Source: Sphingobacterium micropteri
GTDB taxonomy: Bacteria; Bacteroidota; Bacteroidia; Sphingobacteriales; Sphingobacteriaceae
Assembly: GCF_014692515.1 (NCBI RefSeq)
Contig: NZ_JACOIK010000012.1
Location: forward strand, 62,001 to 126,000
Direction: 5' to 3'
Length of the DNA stretch: 64,000 nucleotides
In this document: positions 27,731-38,190 of the stretch, in pieces
How positions within the stretch are numbered: position 1 is the first letter of the stretch
Layout: the number at the start of each line of letters is the position of its first letter
Notes under the pieces: generated by a model
What the model saw: the letters and a program-made list of their open reading frames with translations, nothing else
Database searches by the model: none
Told to the model about the DNA's origin: nothing
Position numbers and translations under genes: made by a program

Positions 27731-30019
27731 TTAAGATTTCCACTCAGGTTCTATCACCAGTTGTTCACCGTTAAATATAATACTAATTTCAGTATTTGAC
27801 AGGTTTTTAACTTCGAAATCATCCTGGCTCACGTTGATATGTAACTTCGTTCCTCTATACTGCACGTGAAAAGCATAGCTTTCCCAATTTTTAGGGATAA
27901 AAGTTTGAAAATGCAATTTTCCATCACGTACGCGCATACCGGCAAATCCCTCTACAATAGCCAGCCAGGTACCCGCCATCGACGTGATGTGTAGTCCGTC
28001 TTCCGTATCGTTGTTATAATCATCTAAATCAAGCCGGGAGGTGCGGAGATAGAACTCGTATGCCTTTTCCTCCTTCCCTAATTTGGCTGCAATTATGGCA
28101 TGTACACAAGGCGAAAGGGAACTTTCGTGAACCGTTAATGGCTCGTAGAAGTCATAGTTACGGCGAATGATGTCTTCATCAAACTCATCCTCAAAGAAAT
28201 AGATGCCTTGCAACACATCGGCCTGTTTAATATAACAGGAGCGTAATATCCTGTCCCAACTCCAATGTTGATTCAAAGGACGTGTCTCTGCAGGAAGCTC
28301 CGCTACCGGGATCAATTCCTTATCCAAAAAACCGTCTTGCTGTAGAAATACACCACGGTCGCTATCTTCCGGAAGGTACATATTATCTATAATATGTTGC
28401 CATTTTGCACTTTCTTCGGCTTTAAAATCCAGTCTCGACAACAAATTGTATAAACGATCCTCCTGGTGTGCTTGTTCCTGCGAAATGATTTCTAATGCAT
28501 AACGTAGACACCATACGGCAATTTTGTTCGTATACCAGTTGTTGTTTACATTATTCTCGTATTCATTCGGTCCGGTTACACCCAACATCACATATTGCTG
28601 TTTCTGTTCGCTCCAATTGACGCGTTGTGCCCAAAAACGGCTGATTCCGATCAACACTTCCAAACCGTGGGTAGTAAGATATTCGCTGTCGTCAGTATAA
28701 CGGACATAGTTGTAAATAGCAAAGGCAATAGCACCGTTCCGATGGATTTCTTCAAACGTAATTTCCCATTCATTGTGGCATTCTTCTCCGTTGATAGTGA
28801 CCATCGGATATAAAGCCGCTCCATCACTAAACCCCAATTTGGCCGCATTTTCGATAGCTTTTTCCAAATGCTGATAACGGTAAAGCAACAGATTACGGGC
28901 TACCTTGGGTTCTTGTGTCGCTAGATAAAAAGGTAAACAGTATGCTTCGGTATCCCAGTAAGTTACCCCACCATATTTCTCTCCGGTAAAACCTTTCGGC
29001 CCGATATTTAACCTAGCGTCCTCACCTGTGTAGGTTTGGTTCAGTTGGAAAATATTAAATCGGATAGCCTGCTGTGCAGCAACATCTCCTTCAATCTGTA
29101 TATCACTTTCCTCCCAGATATGGGACCAAGCATCTGTTTGTAATTGCATTAATTCGCTGTAGCTTTTGGAAGTGATTTTTTCCAGACTGTTTTTTGCGGC
29201 TTCCGTTAGTTTATCCAAAGGATGATTGAGTGAGCTGAGCATCGCAACATACTTCTCTATGCGGACAGACTCACCCACTTTCAAATGTGTATGCAGCTCC
29301 TCGCCTACATAGCATTGCTCTTTTCTCTTTATACCCGACGCTTGTGCTGCTCCCCCGATATAGAATACATTTCGCAAACGCGCTTCTACACGAAACTGCG
29401 TTTTTTTAGTTTCCGTTACTAATACGAGGTCATTTTGAATGTCTTCCGCAATGGGTATCCAAAAACGTTCATCATAATTACTATCTCGATTAACGACATC
29501 GCCATTTAAATAGGAACATACAGACACTTCTGCATCCGAATTTAAGACACGCAGCGTATATTGCAGTGATGCCGTATCCGACTGAAACAGATGATACATC
29601 CGTTTTGCCATCACTTCCACTTCCCTACCATTTGGCATCTTTGCCGTAAACGTACGATAAAGCACACCGGCTTTCATATCCAGACGGCGTTCGAAGCTCA
29701 TGATTTCACATTGTGCCAAATCCAATACGGCACCGTCTATTTGAATGTCTAACCCAACCCACTGCACAGCATTGATTACTTTGGCAAAATACTCGGGATA
29801 ACCGTTCTTCCACCAACCTACTCTTGTTTTATCGGGATAATAGACACCTGCCAGATACGAGCCTTGCATCGTTTTTCCGGAATATGTTTCCTCAAAATTT
29901 GCGCGCTGTCCCATCCGTCCATTGCCAATAGAAAAAATGCTTTCCGAAAATTCATTGTGCTCTGCTCTAAATTGATCTTCTATGATATGCCAAGGATCGT
30001 GTATGATGTAATTCTTCAT
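27731..30019 (-). CDS. GH65 maltose phosphorylase family protein
   Basis: Cytoplasmic phosphorolysis of maltose to beta-glucose 1-phosphate and glucose. The 762-residue length and motifs fit family GH65: SIFSIGNGRMGQRANFEE near the N-terminus, GVTYWDTEAYCLPFYLA, and VTGPNEYENNVNNNWYTN with the general-acid Glu around residue 484. Kojibiose and trehalose phosphorylases share the family, but the neighbouring pgmB and Sus genes favour maltose. No signal peptide is present. The gene lies 11 bp after pgmB and 9 bp before the MFS gene. Confidence 0.93.
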   Translation of the reverse strand: MKNYIIHDPWHIIEDQFRAEHNEFSESIFSIGNGRMGQRANFEETYSGKTMQGSYLAGVYYPDKTRVGWWKNGYPEYFAKVINAVQWVGLDIQIDGAVLDLAQCEIMSFERRLDMKAGVLYRTFTAKMPNGREVEVMAKRMYHLFQSDTASLQYTLRVLNSDAEVSVCSYLNGDVVNRDSNYDERFWIPIAEDIQNDLVLVTETKKTQFRVEARLRNVFYIGGAAQASGIKRKEQCYVGEELHTHLKVGESVRIEKYVAMLSSLNHPLDKLTEAAKNSLEKITSKSYSELMQLQTDAWSHIWEESDIQIEGDVAAQQAIRFNIFQLNQTYTGEDARLNIGPKGFTGEKYGGVTYWDTEAYCLPFYLATQEPKVARNLLLYRYQHLEKAIENAAKLGFSDGAALYPMVTINGEECHNEWEITFEEIHRNGAIAFAIYNYVRYTDDSEYLTTHGLEVLIGISRFWAQRVNWSEQKQQYVMLGVTGPNEYENNVNNNWYTNKIAVWCLRYALEIISQEQAHQEDRLYNLLSRLDFKAEESAKWQHIIDNMYLPEDSDRGVFLQQDGFLDKELIPVAELPAETRPLNQHWSWDRILRSCYIKQADVLQGIYFFEDEFDEDIIRRNYDFYEPLTVHESSLSPCVHAIIAAKLGKEEKAYEFYLRTSRLDLDDYNNDTEDGLHITSMAGTWLAIVEGFAGMRVRDGKLHFQTFIPKNWESYAFHVQYRGTKLHINVSQDDFEVKNLSNTEISIIFNGEQLVIEPEWKS

Positions 30020-30030
30020 GTTTTTCGTTG

Positions 30031-30687
30031 CTATTCACTTATTAATATTTCCGACAAATCGTTGACACGCGCATTGTAGTTCGTCAATACATGAGACTTG
30101 TCTACGGCTATCACCTGCATATTAGCAGCCCTTGCAGCTTCGATTCCTGCCTGGGCATCTTCCAGCACTACAGATGTAGCAGGTGCTACACCAACTTCTG
30201 CTGCCGCTTTCAAAAAGACTTCCGGATCGGGTTTCGAATGGCGAACAGCATTCCCGTCGATAATAGCATCGAAATAGTGCAGGATACCAGTTTTCTCTAA
30301 AATTCGAACCGCATTTTTACTCGCTGAACCCAGTGCGATCTTTTTATCCGTCGTTTTTAAATAGGTCAATAAGTCTATCGTGCCGGGAAGCACATCTCCA
30401 TTCCGCATGTTTTCCACTAATTCCAGATACCAAGTGTTTTTCAACGTCGCCAACTGTTCTTTTTCTTCGATAGGCACTTCCTTGTTTGCCCATTTTAAGA
30501 TCAGATTTAGTGAATCAACCCGACTTACACCTTTTAACTGTTCATTTTCGACTTCCGTGAAATCGAAGTTAAACTGTTTTGCCAACCGCCTCCAGGCTTG
30601 ATAATGAAATATAGCGGTATTCACCAACACCCCGTCCAGATCAAATATGACAGCAGTTGCTTCGTCTATTATCTTTCTTGCGTTCAT
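30031..30687 (-). CDS. pgmB: Beta-phosphoglucomutase
   Basis: It converts beta-glucose 1-phosphate, the product of the neighbouring GH65 enzyme, to glucose 6-phosphate. It is a HAD-superfamily member with DLDGVLVNTA (Asp16 nucleophile, Asp18 acid/base), the cap-domain segment RRLAKQFNFDF, the LGSASKNA motif and VVLEDAQAGIEAARAA. The length of 218 residues is typical. It is encoded between the periplasmic GH13 gene (3 bp) and the GH65 gene (11 bp). Confidence 0.94.
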   Translation of the reverse strand: MNARKIIDEATAVIFDLDGVLVNTAIFHYQAWRRLAKQFNFDFTEVENEQLKGVSRVDSLNLILKWANKEVPIEEKEQLATLKNTWYLELVENMRNGDVLPGTIDLLTYLKTTDKKIALGSASKNAVRILEKTGILHYFDAIIDGNAVRHSKPDPEVFLKAAAEVGVAPATSVVLEDAQAGIEAARAANMQVIAVDKSHVLTNYNARVNDLSEILISE

Positions 30688-30690
30688 TTA

Positions 30691-32529
30691 TTATTTTAAT
30701 TCAAATACCAACGTCTGTTTTCCTTTCACGATAATACTTTTTGGTAAATCCAGCGATTCACCTGTTAAAATATTTTTCATCTGGCCTGATTGTCCTATAC
30801 CTTCGTCAAAACGGGCCAATGTTACCTCCTGCTGTTCAGCACTACAATTCATAACGACCATTACTTTTTCGTTATCGTTATAACGGAAATATACATACAC
30901 ATCATTTTGCGGTGCGTAATGTAATAATTTGCCATCCTGCAAAGCTGCAGTCTGTTTTCTGTATTGCGCCAATGTACGCACGTGATTAAACATATCGTTT
31001 TCAGCTTCTGTACGACCTTTGGCAATGAATTTATTTACTTTGTCTCCGGGGAAACCACCCTTAAAATCATCCCGAACCAAACCATCTGGCCTGCTGAAGT
31101 TTTTCATCAATATCTCTGCACCATAGTACATTTGCGGTATACCGCGGTAAGTTAATAACCAGCTAAAGGCACTTTTATACTTTTCGATGTCTTCTCCCAC
31201 CGTTGAAAAGAAACGGTCTTTATCATGATTATCAAGGAAAATCACATTCGCCAAAGGATTCGGATACAGATAATCTCCACTTAACGTACTATACAATTTG
31301 TTTGCACCATCTTTTTCAAAATTAAGGGCATCTCCTATCGCATAAGTTAATTGGAAGTCCGTTACCCCCTCTAGCTTTGTATCAACATCCTGCCCTACTT
31401 TTTGACCACCTAAGAAGTATGCTTGGTTAGGAACGGAGTGTACCCATGTTTCCCCAAAAAAGGAGAAATTGGGAAATTCCGCACGAATGGCATCTGTCCA
31501 TTGCCCCATGAAAGCCAGATCATTGTAGGGATATGTATCGATACGAAAACCGTCTACGCCTGCTTCTTCAATCCACCAGATATGGCTTTGTGTGATGTAT
31601 TTCTGCATCTTTTCATTTTGGTGGTTCAAATCCGGCATGGTCTCCACAAACCACCCTTTTTCCATCAGATCTTTATCCGCCTTCGTTCCATAGGGGTCAA
31701 ACATGGTCTGGTCTTTATAGGTTGTTTGTGTAAATGTATCCCACTCATGTAACCAATCAGAAGATGGACGATCGATAACCGTCCAGTGATAAAGCCCCAC
31801 ATGATTAGGCACCACGTCGTGAACCAGTTTCATGTTGCGTTTATGGAGTTCTTTTCCCAGTTCACGGTAGGTATCGACTGTTCCAAAACGCGGATCTATT
31901 TCGTAGTTCTCGGTGTTGGCATAACCGTGGTATGAAGCTTGTGGCATATCGTTGGTCAAGACAGGCGTCATCCAAAGGGCTGTAACACCTAAATCCTCGA
32001 GGTAATCCAAGTTGTTGATAATTCCCTGAAGATCACCACCGTGTCGGTAATACATGGAGTCCCGGTTTACAGCAGTTTCGCGCAGACCCTTTACCGAATC
32101 ATTACTAGGATCGCCGTTGGCAAACCGATCGGGCATAATCAAATAAATAAGATCCGCAGCGTTTACACCTTGTGCTTTAACCAAGTCTTTGTCACGGTTC
32201 TTCAATATATATTCACACGTTAATGCTTTCTTCCCATTTTTGTATAACTCTATAGGATAGGTTCCCGCTTGCGCATTATTTAGAATTTCGACATCCAGGA
32301 AAAGGTAATTCGTATTTTCTACCTGGTGAACCTTTTTTAACTGCATGCCCGCCTTCGGCAATTTGACTTCACAATCACCGATATCCGAACCGTATAATAC
32401 GATCTGCAGTTCCGGATTATGCATACCTACCCACCAGTGTAGCGGTTCTGCCCGTTGTATGGATTGCCCTTGTACAAAGGCAATCCATACGATAAAACAG
32501 GCACTGATTAAAACTTTCTTCAAGTTCAT
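30691..32529 (-). CDS. Periplasmic GH13 alpha-amylase family protein, SusA/neopullulanase-like
   Basis: It hydrolyses maltodextrins entering through SusCD. The chosen Met (MNLKKVLISACFIVWIAFVQGQS) starts a signal peptide cleaved near VQG; an alternative ATG lies four codons upstream at 32541. An N-terminal Ig-like domain (about 25-115) resembles those of cyclomaltodextrinases. The GH13 catalytic residues in this numbering are Asp331 (GFRIDTYPY), Glu360 (FGETWV) and Asp436 (FLDNHD). A C-terminal beta domain follows. The gene is 14 bp after SusE and 3 bp before pgmB. SusA of Bacteroides is the closest role model. Confidence 0.92.
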   Translation of the reverse strand: MNLKKVLISACFIVWIAFVQGQSIQRAEPLHWWVGMHNPELQIVLYGSDIGDCEVKLPKAGMQLKKVHQVENTNYLFLDVEILNNAQAGTYPIELYKNGKKALTCEYILKNRDKDLVKAQGVNAADLIYLIMPDRFANGDPSNDSVKGLRETAVNRDSMYYRHGGDLQGIINNLDYLEDLGVTALWMTPVLTNDMPQASYHGYANTENYEIDPRFGTVDTYRELGKELHKRNMKLVHDVVPNHVGLYHWTVIDRPSSDWLHEWDTFTQTTYKDQTMFDPYGTKADKDLMEKGWFVETMPDLNHQNEKMQKYITQSHIWWIEEAGVDGFRIDTYPYNDLAFMGQWTDAIRAEFPNFSFFGETWVHSVPNQAYFLGGQKVGQDVDTKLEGVTDFQLTYAIGDALNFEKDGANKLYSTLSGDYLYPNPLANVIFLDNHDKDRFFSTVGEDIEKYKSAFSWLLTYRGIPQMYYGAEILMKNFSRPDGLVRDDFKGGFPGDKVNKFIAKGRTEAENDMFNHVRTLAQYRKQTAALQDGKLLHYAPQNDVYVYFRYNDNEKVMVVMNCSAEQQEVTLARFDEGIGQSGQMKNILTGESLDLPKSIIVKGKQTLVFELK

Positions 32530-32543
32530 GAATATGGACATAT

Positions 32544-33569
32544 TTATTTTTTAGTAAGACTGTATTTCATGTTCACCAAATCGAATACGACATCATACAT
32601 GCCGGCTTCTGTTATAACAATATTATCATTATTTAACGTACCGTTTGCACCACCGTAGTTCGTACCCCAATCGTGGTTTTTCCGGAATTTCATCTCGCCG
32701 GCCTTCAGCTCTACGGTTATCTTCCACAGCTGTGTACTGTTTTCATAACGCATATCGGTATCGTTATCCCAACTAACAGCCGCATCACCAACAATTCCCC
32801 AACTATGGTCTTTATACGTGATGGTATTCTCATTGGTATTTACCGTAAGTTCTAAGTTTCCGGTTCTCGGTGCTTTAATATTGCCTCCGGCGCTTAGTGA
32901 TATTCTTCCTGCCCCATCGTCTCCATACGAGGCATCCCAGCTGCGTGCAGGTGTTATTTTAAATTCGGAATCTGCTTCCGGGAAATAGATAATACCCGTG
33001 TAGATACCGTTACTAGTCGGCGAGATCAGACTTTCGGCGGTTTCGACAGCCCAGTCGGCTCCCGGCGGAATAGCCTTTTGGTAAGCACCCGGCACATAGA
33101 GGTAGCTGATGGCTGCATAGGGCGTAACCGCCAACGGCAACGTATTAGAATAAAGTGGCGTAAACGACGTCGAGATAGTAGATTTTAACCGTAATTCCAG
33201 ATCTGTAACTACATCCACAGGTAATTCCATAGCGAGCAACAGTGCGTTTAATTCAAGGGTATTAAAGCTATAACTATCATCGCCAGCTGAAAAAGCGATC
33301 TCTTTAGCCCCTTCAAAATTCTGTCCTTTCAATCCTATTTGCAGGGTATTGATAATAGCGGCTTTAAACCCGAAATCAGCAGATTCCCATTGTATCGCTA
33401 ATGCTTCCTGATCCGCATTCTCTTTGGTAAGTACCACCGAAGATCCCGAAGCCTGCAACGAACCACCCTCTCCTGGTACTGCCACCAGTTTGGTTTCATC
33501 TTTGCTACACGACACGCCTATTAGGCTAAGAAGTAAAGCAAGACATGCAATTATATTAAACGTTTTCAT
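32544..33569 (-). CDS. SusE-like starch-binding lipoprotein
   Basis: A surface glycan-binding lipoprotein. The signal MKTFNIIACLALLLSLIGVSC gives a lipid-attached Cys21. The N-terminal Ig-like part has the SusE pattern SSVVLTKENADQEALAIQWESADFG. Later segments IYTGIIYFPEADSEFKITP and WDNDTDMRYENSTQLW with GEMKFRKNHDWGTNYGG match the SusE/SusF carbohydrate-binding modules. At 341 residues it has one or two binding modules, fewer than SusF. It sits 27 bp after susD, in the normal susC-susD-susE order. Confidence 0.9.
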   Translation of the reverse strand: MKTFNIIACLALLLSLIGVSCSKDETKLVAVPGEGGSLQASGSSVVLTKENADQEALAIQWESADFGFKAAIINTLQIGLKGQNFEGAKEIAFSAGDDSYSFNTLELNALLLAMELPVDVVTDLELRLKSTISTSFTPLYSNTLPLAVTPYAAISYLYVPGAYQKAIPPGADWAVETAESLISPTSNGIYTGIIYFPEADSEFKITPARSWDASYGDDGAGRISLSAGGNIKAPRTGNLELTVNTNENTITYKDHSWGIVGDAAVSWDNDTDMRYENSTQLWKITVELKAGEMKFRKNHDWGTNYGGANGTLNNDNIVITEAGMYDVVFDLVNMKYSLTKK

Positions 33570-33596
33570 TATTTCCTGATTTGAATATGTACTGTA

Positions 33597-35177
33597 TTAA
33601 TACCCGGTATTTTGTTCTAGATTCGGATTTGCGATTAGATCAGCCGCAGGAATGGGGAAAAGTGTGCGGAAGGATTCTACTGCTCTTCCGGTTGCTTGTC
33701 CACCTTTAAACGGCCATAGGTAACTTCCCCCCGTATACCTTCCATAACGGATCAAATCTGTCCGGCGGAAGGCTTCCCAGTACAGTTCTTTACTCCGCTC
33801 TTCCAATACAATATCTAAAGAAATAGTATTCAGGTTTCCGGAAGAGTTACCATAGGCACGTGCTCTAAGGAGGTTAAGGTAGGCCAAGGCCTGTGTATTG
33901 TTGCCGCCGGATCCTCCACGCAGAACCGCTTCAGCGTAGATAAGGTATTGTTCTGCCAAACGGAATAATGGGAAATCGGTTGAAACAAAAGTACCGTTGA
34001 TAGATTTTCCATTTTGATTTGTAGATGTTTTATTGCTAAATTTAGTGACGGCCAATCCCTCCGTAAATACGGCAGGATCTTCAATATTCGGGTTGCTTCC
34101 AAAAAACATTGCTCGTTTATCTGTATTTCCGCTTGGATCTTCAAACACCCCTGGCAAGGTACTCCGACTACGATTACCTCCCCATCCGCCACCCGGGATA
34201 CCAAAATCTGCTGGCGTCATCGAGCCGTGCACGGATGAGTTGATAATGAAGGTCGTCCCCCCATTATTTTGGGTTTGTATACCATCGTATGCAATCGGAA
34301 GGATCAATTCCGGATTATTCTGATCGTTGTCAGCCAAGAAAAGATGTTGGTACTGTTGCATTAGACTATAACCAGCATCAATGACTTTAGAAGCGTAAGT
34401 TACAGCTTCCGTATACTTACCGTTACCTTGTCCAAGGTACACTTCGGCATTGAGATACAGACGGGCTAGTAATGCCCAAGCTGCTGCCTGGTCTACGCGC
34501 GCATATTCATTTTGTCGTGGTGCCGCCAATAGCTCATCAATAGCAAGAAGTTCCGTCTCTACATAGGTAAAAAGTTCCGTCCGAGTGATCTGACTAGGCG
34601 GTGTAACACCTATTTCGTTTTCTTCTGTTATAAATGGAGGATTGCCATATAGATCCATCAATACCCAATACTGGTAGGCACGCAAGAATCTCGCTTCTGC
34701 ACGATACTGGGCGATCATCGTTGCATCATTGCCTGTAATACCTCTTGCAGTTAACCTTTCATCCGTACTTTCACGTAAAAATTCGTTGATAACGGTTATA
34801 TGGTAAATGCTCCGTGTATATAACCCTCTAAGCATGACATTACTGGAGTTCCACGTCTGATAATTGAGATCAGCTACACCCGGATCTCCTAACCAAGCAC
34901 AGATGCCTTCGTCGGTTGTGAGTTCTTGCGCATTCCAGTAAAGACGTAGGAAGTCTGATGTTCCCGCATCGATTCCGCCCAGATCACTGTCTCCCGGTCC
35001 CGTTCCGCTGGTGAGGGCAAAACTGCCGTACACTTTTGCTAAGGCATTTTTGTAACCCTCGGGCGAGCTATAGGCGACATCTGCCGTGATATCGTTTGTC
35101 GGCGCCAAATCCAGATTCTGACTACAACTTGTCAGCATCAAGACGGCATTTATTGCTAAAAATATAGTACGTTTCAT
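33597..35177 (-). CDS. susD: SusD/RagB-family nutrient-binding lipoprotein
   Basis: This outer-membrane lipoprotein caps the SusC channel and binds maltooligosaccharides. The signal MKRTIFLAINAVLMLTSC has a good lipobox (LTSC, Cys18). The TPR-like N-terminal helices include RAEARFLRAYQYWVLMDLYGNPPF, a near-invariant SusD signature. The C-terminus includes EERSKELYWEAFRRTDLIRYGRY, also diagnostic. The 526-residue length is typical. It is 16 bp after susC. The starch specificity comes from context, not from this sequence alone. Confidence 0.95.
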   Translation of the reverse strand: MKRTIFLAINAVLMLTSCSQNLDLAPTNDITADVAYSSPEGYKNALAKVYGSFALTSGTGPGDSDLGGIDAGTSDFLRLYWNAQELTTDEGICAWLGDPGVADLNYQTWNSSNVMLRGLYTRSIYHITVINEFLRESTDERLTARGITGNDATMIAQYRAEARFLRAYQYWVLMDLYGNPPFITEENEIGVTPPSQITRTELFTYVETELLAIDELLAAPRQNEYARVDQAAAWALLARLYLNAEVYLGQGNGKYTEAVTYASKVIDAGYSLMQQYQHLFLADNDQNNPELILPIAYDGIQTQNNGGTTFIINSSVHGSMTPADFGIPGGGWGGNRSRSTLPGVFEDPSGNTDKRAMFFGSNPNIEDPAVFTEGLAVTKFSNKTSTNQNGKSINGTFVSTDFPLFRLAEQYLIYAEAVLRGGSGGNNTQALAYLNLLRARAYGNSSGNLNTISLDIVLEERSKELYWEAFRRTDLIRYGRYTGGSYLWPFKGGQATGRAVESFRTLFPIPAADLIANPNLEQNTGY

Positions 35178-35193
35178 TTTCTTCAGTTAACGG

Positions 35194-38175
35194 TTAAAAA
35201 TCTAAGTTTACACCTAATACATAGGTTCTCGGTCTCGGATAAAAACGGTTGTCAATACCGCCATCTATTTCGGGATCTACCCCTTTGTATTTACTCACTG
35301 TAAACACATTTTGCATGTTTGCTGAGATGGTCAGTCTACCACCCCCATTCCGAAAAATACTCCCCGCAGCATAACTTAAAGAGAGGTTATCCATTTTTAG
35401 AAATGACGCATTATGAATGTAGTAATCGCTGTTGTATTGTTTTTGCTCAAATTGAGCTCCTAAAAAACTAGTAGGGGCGTTATTAATTGGCCCATTTGGA
35501 TCGAGTACATTGTAACGGCTAGCAAAATTGGATGACACGTTATCGTAAACATAATTTCCAATATTGGAACGTAAAACGGTATTCAATGTCCACTTCTTAT
35601 AGTTTAATTGTGCCGTAAAACCCAACAAATAGGTTGGAAGTGGCGATTTATAGAAATAGCGGTCATTATCATTGATAATACCATCACCGTTCAAGTCTTC
35701 ATAGATCCCTTCAAGCGGACTGCCATCTTCCGCATATACCTGTCTGTATACTCGATAGCTGTAGGGCACGTGGTTCACCACATGAGCTTGTATGTTGTTA
35801 CCTGTACTCCCTGATATCCCGCCTTGTTCGACAAGATAATTCGGATCGTCCACGGCGGTTAGGTTGGTTACTTTACTATGGTTATACGTAAAGTTAAATC
35901 CTAAATCCAGATTAAGATCATCTTTACGTATGGCGGCTCCATTCAGACTAAACTCGACTCCCTTGTTTTCCATATTCCCTACATTCGTCAATAGCAGATT
36001 ACTGAAGTTTGTACCCACCGGAATCGGTATTGTGCTTAACAAATCTTTGGTTTTCTTGAAATAAACGTCCACACTACCCGAAAGCCGACCATTCAGAATG
36101 CCATAATCTATTCCACCGTTGTACGTAGCGGTACTTTCCCATCGAATATTCTTATCGTAGGCTACCGGCGTATACATATTATAAAACGTGTTCCCAAACT
36201 GATATAAGGACTCGTTCATACTACGCACATAATTAGGAAGGTACGAATAGTTTGCAATACCATCCTGCTGACCAGTGACACCATAGCTTAAACGTAATTT
36301 TAGATCGGAAATGGTATTATTATCTTTCAAGAAGCTCTCTTCTTTAATACGCCAAGTGGCACCAACAGAAGGAAAAACGCCCCAGCGGTTTTCTTCACTA
36401 AAACGAGAAGAACCATCTGTACGCACCGTTCCTGAGAAAATATATTTATCGGCATAGGTGTATATTAAACGACCATAATAAGAGATAAGCCGATTATGCG
36501 GTATATCAAATGGGAAGGTTGGCGTACTAAGCACCGTACCGTCTGCACTCGTACGATCAAAATTATATTCCTTAGACCTGTTATCGTAATAACCATAACC
36601 CGCGGTAGCGTTAATATTACTCTGAATATCAGTCAGATCCTTGGTGTAGTTTAAGTAAAATTCGCCAACCGTATTCGTAATTTCCTTTTTATATCTGGTA
36701 ATCTCTCCTAAAGTGTTGATATTGGACGCAGCATATGCTGGGATAGACGTACTTCCCTGTCCTCTGGACACGTCATAGCCTAGATTTAGATTGGCATGAA
36801 GCTCAGGCAAGAAAGGTAAAGCATAGTCAAACTGGATGTTACCAAAGCTTCTGGCAACCTTTCCGTTGTCATCTTTTAGATCAATAAGTGCTACCGGGTT
36901 ACGCGGAGCATTCGGATTTGGATCGTCCTGTTGTGTATTATTGTTATATTGTGTCCATTCGTAATAATTGCCAAAACGGTTCTCGGTATATACTGGTTTT
37001 GTTGGATCAAACTGTATCGCTGCTCCGATAGCATCTTGGTTAGCAAATTGAGAATTTGAAATAGACCCTTTCAAATTAATATCAATTTGTAAACTATTGT
37101 CAAAAAGCTTAGGAGCGAAGTTGATACCAGCTGTTGTTCGTTCTAAAAGATCGCGCTTTAAGATCCCCTGTTGACTCAGATAACCTAATGATACCCGATA
37201 AGGAAGATTGGGTTGGATAGCTCCTGCTACGCTGAGATTATTATCCGAAGCAAATGCTTCTCGGTAAATTTCGTCCTGCCAGTCTGTATTCGCATCTCCC
37301 AATGACGCACGCTGGGCATCGTTGCCCTCCGTATTAACATATTCACGGATTTGATCGGCAGACAGTAAATCTACTTTGTTAGCGACCTTCGCCAGCGAAT
37401 TTTGCGAACTAAAGTTGAAAGACGGTTTACCGCTGGTACCCTTTTTCGTTGTAATCAAGATAACCCCATTCGATGCCCGTGAACCGTAAATAGCCGTTGC
37501 ATTCGCATCCTTTAATACGGTAAATGTTTCAATATCATTTGGATTAATTAGACTCAATGGATTTCCAACACCCGAAATTTCTCCCGTCGATAAAGGAACA
37601 CCATCGACAACGATCAACGGATCGTTACTAGCATTTAAGGATGCTCCTGCGCGAACCCGGATGGTGGCTCCACCGCCAGGTTGTCCACCACTCGTGGTAA
37701 TCTGTACACCGGCTACCTTACCCGCTATTAGCTGCTCTGGTGAACTAATCAGGCCTTTTTGAAAATCTTTAGACGATACCGTTGTCAATGAGCCGGTTAA
37801 ATCTCCTTTTTTCTGTGTACCATAACCGATGACCACGACCTCATCTAGGCTACTGGCAAAAGATGTTAGTGTGAAATCTAGGGTGTTATCCCCTACTGCC
37901 AAACTTATGGTTTGCTCCGCTTGATCGTATCCAATCATGTATACGCCCACCTTGTAGGATCCCGGCGAAACATTGCTAAAGGAATACGCTCCATTTGGAC
38001 CTGTAGACGTAGCACTTTGTTGACCAATGAATTGGACCGTCGCTCCTACTACACTGTTCCCTTCGTTATCCAAAACTCGGCCTTGTAGGCGTGCCGTTTG
38101 TGCGAATGTCAGTGTACTAAGTAACATCAGAAAACTCATGGTCATTACCCTGCGTAATGTGAATTTGTTCATCAT
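35194..38175 (-). CDS. susC: SusC/RagA-family TonB-dependent outer-membrane transporter
   Basis: A 993-residue TonB-dependent receptor that imports maltodextrins across the outer membrane with SusD. After the signal peptide (SFLMLLSTLTFAQ) comes a carboxypeptidase-D-like domain (about 28-105, LQGRVLDNEGNSVVGATVQ). The TonB-box/plug region follows with DEVVVIGYGTQKKGDLTGS and ILITTKKGTSGKPSF. The 22-strand barrel runs to the terminal YVLGVNLDF. There is no N-terminal STN domain, so no anti-sigma signalling is expected. That agrees with LacI-type regulation of this locus. Confidence 0.96.
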   Translation of the reverse strand: MMNKFTLRRVMTMSFLMLLSTLTFAQTARLQGRVLDNEGNSVVGATVQFIGQQSATSTGPNGAYSFSNVSPGSYKVGVYMIGYDQAEQTISLAVGDNTLDFTLTSFASSLDEVVVIGYGTQKKGDLTGSLTTVSSKDFQKGLISSPEQLIAGKVAGVQITTSGGQPGGGATIRVRAGASLNASNDPLIVVDGVPLSTGEISGVGNPLSLINPNDIETFTVLKDANATAIYGSRASNGVILITTKKGTSGKPSFNFSSQNSLAKVANKVDLLSADQIREYVNTEGNDAQRASLGDANTDWQDEIYREAFASDNNLSVAGAIQPNLPYRVSLGYLSQQGILKRDLLERTTAGINFAPKLFDNSLQIDINLKGSISNSQFANQDAIGAAIQFDPTKPVYTENRFGNYYEWTQYNNNTQQDDPNPNAPRNPVALIDLKDDNGKVARSFGNIQFDYALPFLPELHANLNLGYDVSRGQGSTSIPAYAASNINTLGEITRYKKEITNTVGEFYLNYTKDLTDIQSNINATAGYGYYDNRSKEYNFDRTSADGTVLSTPTFPFDIPHNRLISYYGRLIYTYADKYIFSGTVRTDGSSRFSEENRWGVFPSVGATWRIKEESFLKDNNTISDLKLRLSYGVTGQQDGIANYSYLPNYVRSMNESLYQFGNTFYNMYTPVAYDKNIRWESTATYNGGIDYGILNGRLSGSVDVYFKKTKDLLSTIPIPVGTNFSNLLLTNVGNMENKGVEFSLNGAAIRKDDLNLDLGFNFTYNHSKVTNLTAVDDPNYLVEQGGISGSTGNNIQAHVVNHVPYSYRVYRQVYAEDGSPLEGIYEDLNGDGIINDNDRYFYKSPLPTYLLGFTAQLNYKKWTLNTVLRSNIGNYVYDNVSSNFASRYNVLDPNGPINNAPTSFLGAQFEQKQYNSDYYIHNASFLKMDNLSLSYAAGSIFRNGGGRLTISANMQNVFTVSKYKGVDPEIDGGIDNRFYPRPRTYVLGVNLDF

Positions 38176-38190
38176 GTGATTAGTTTGTTA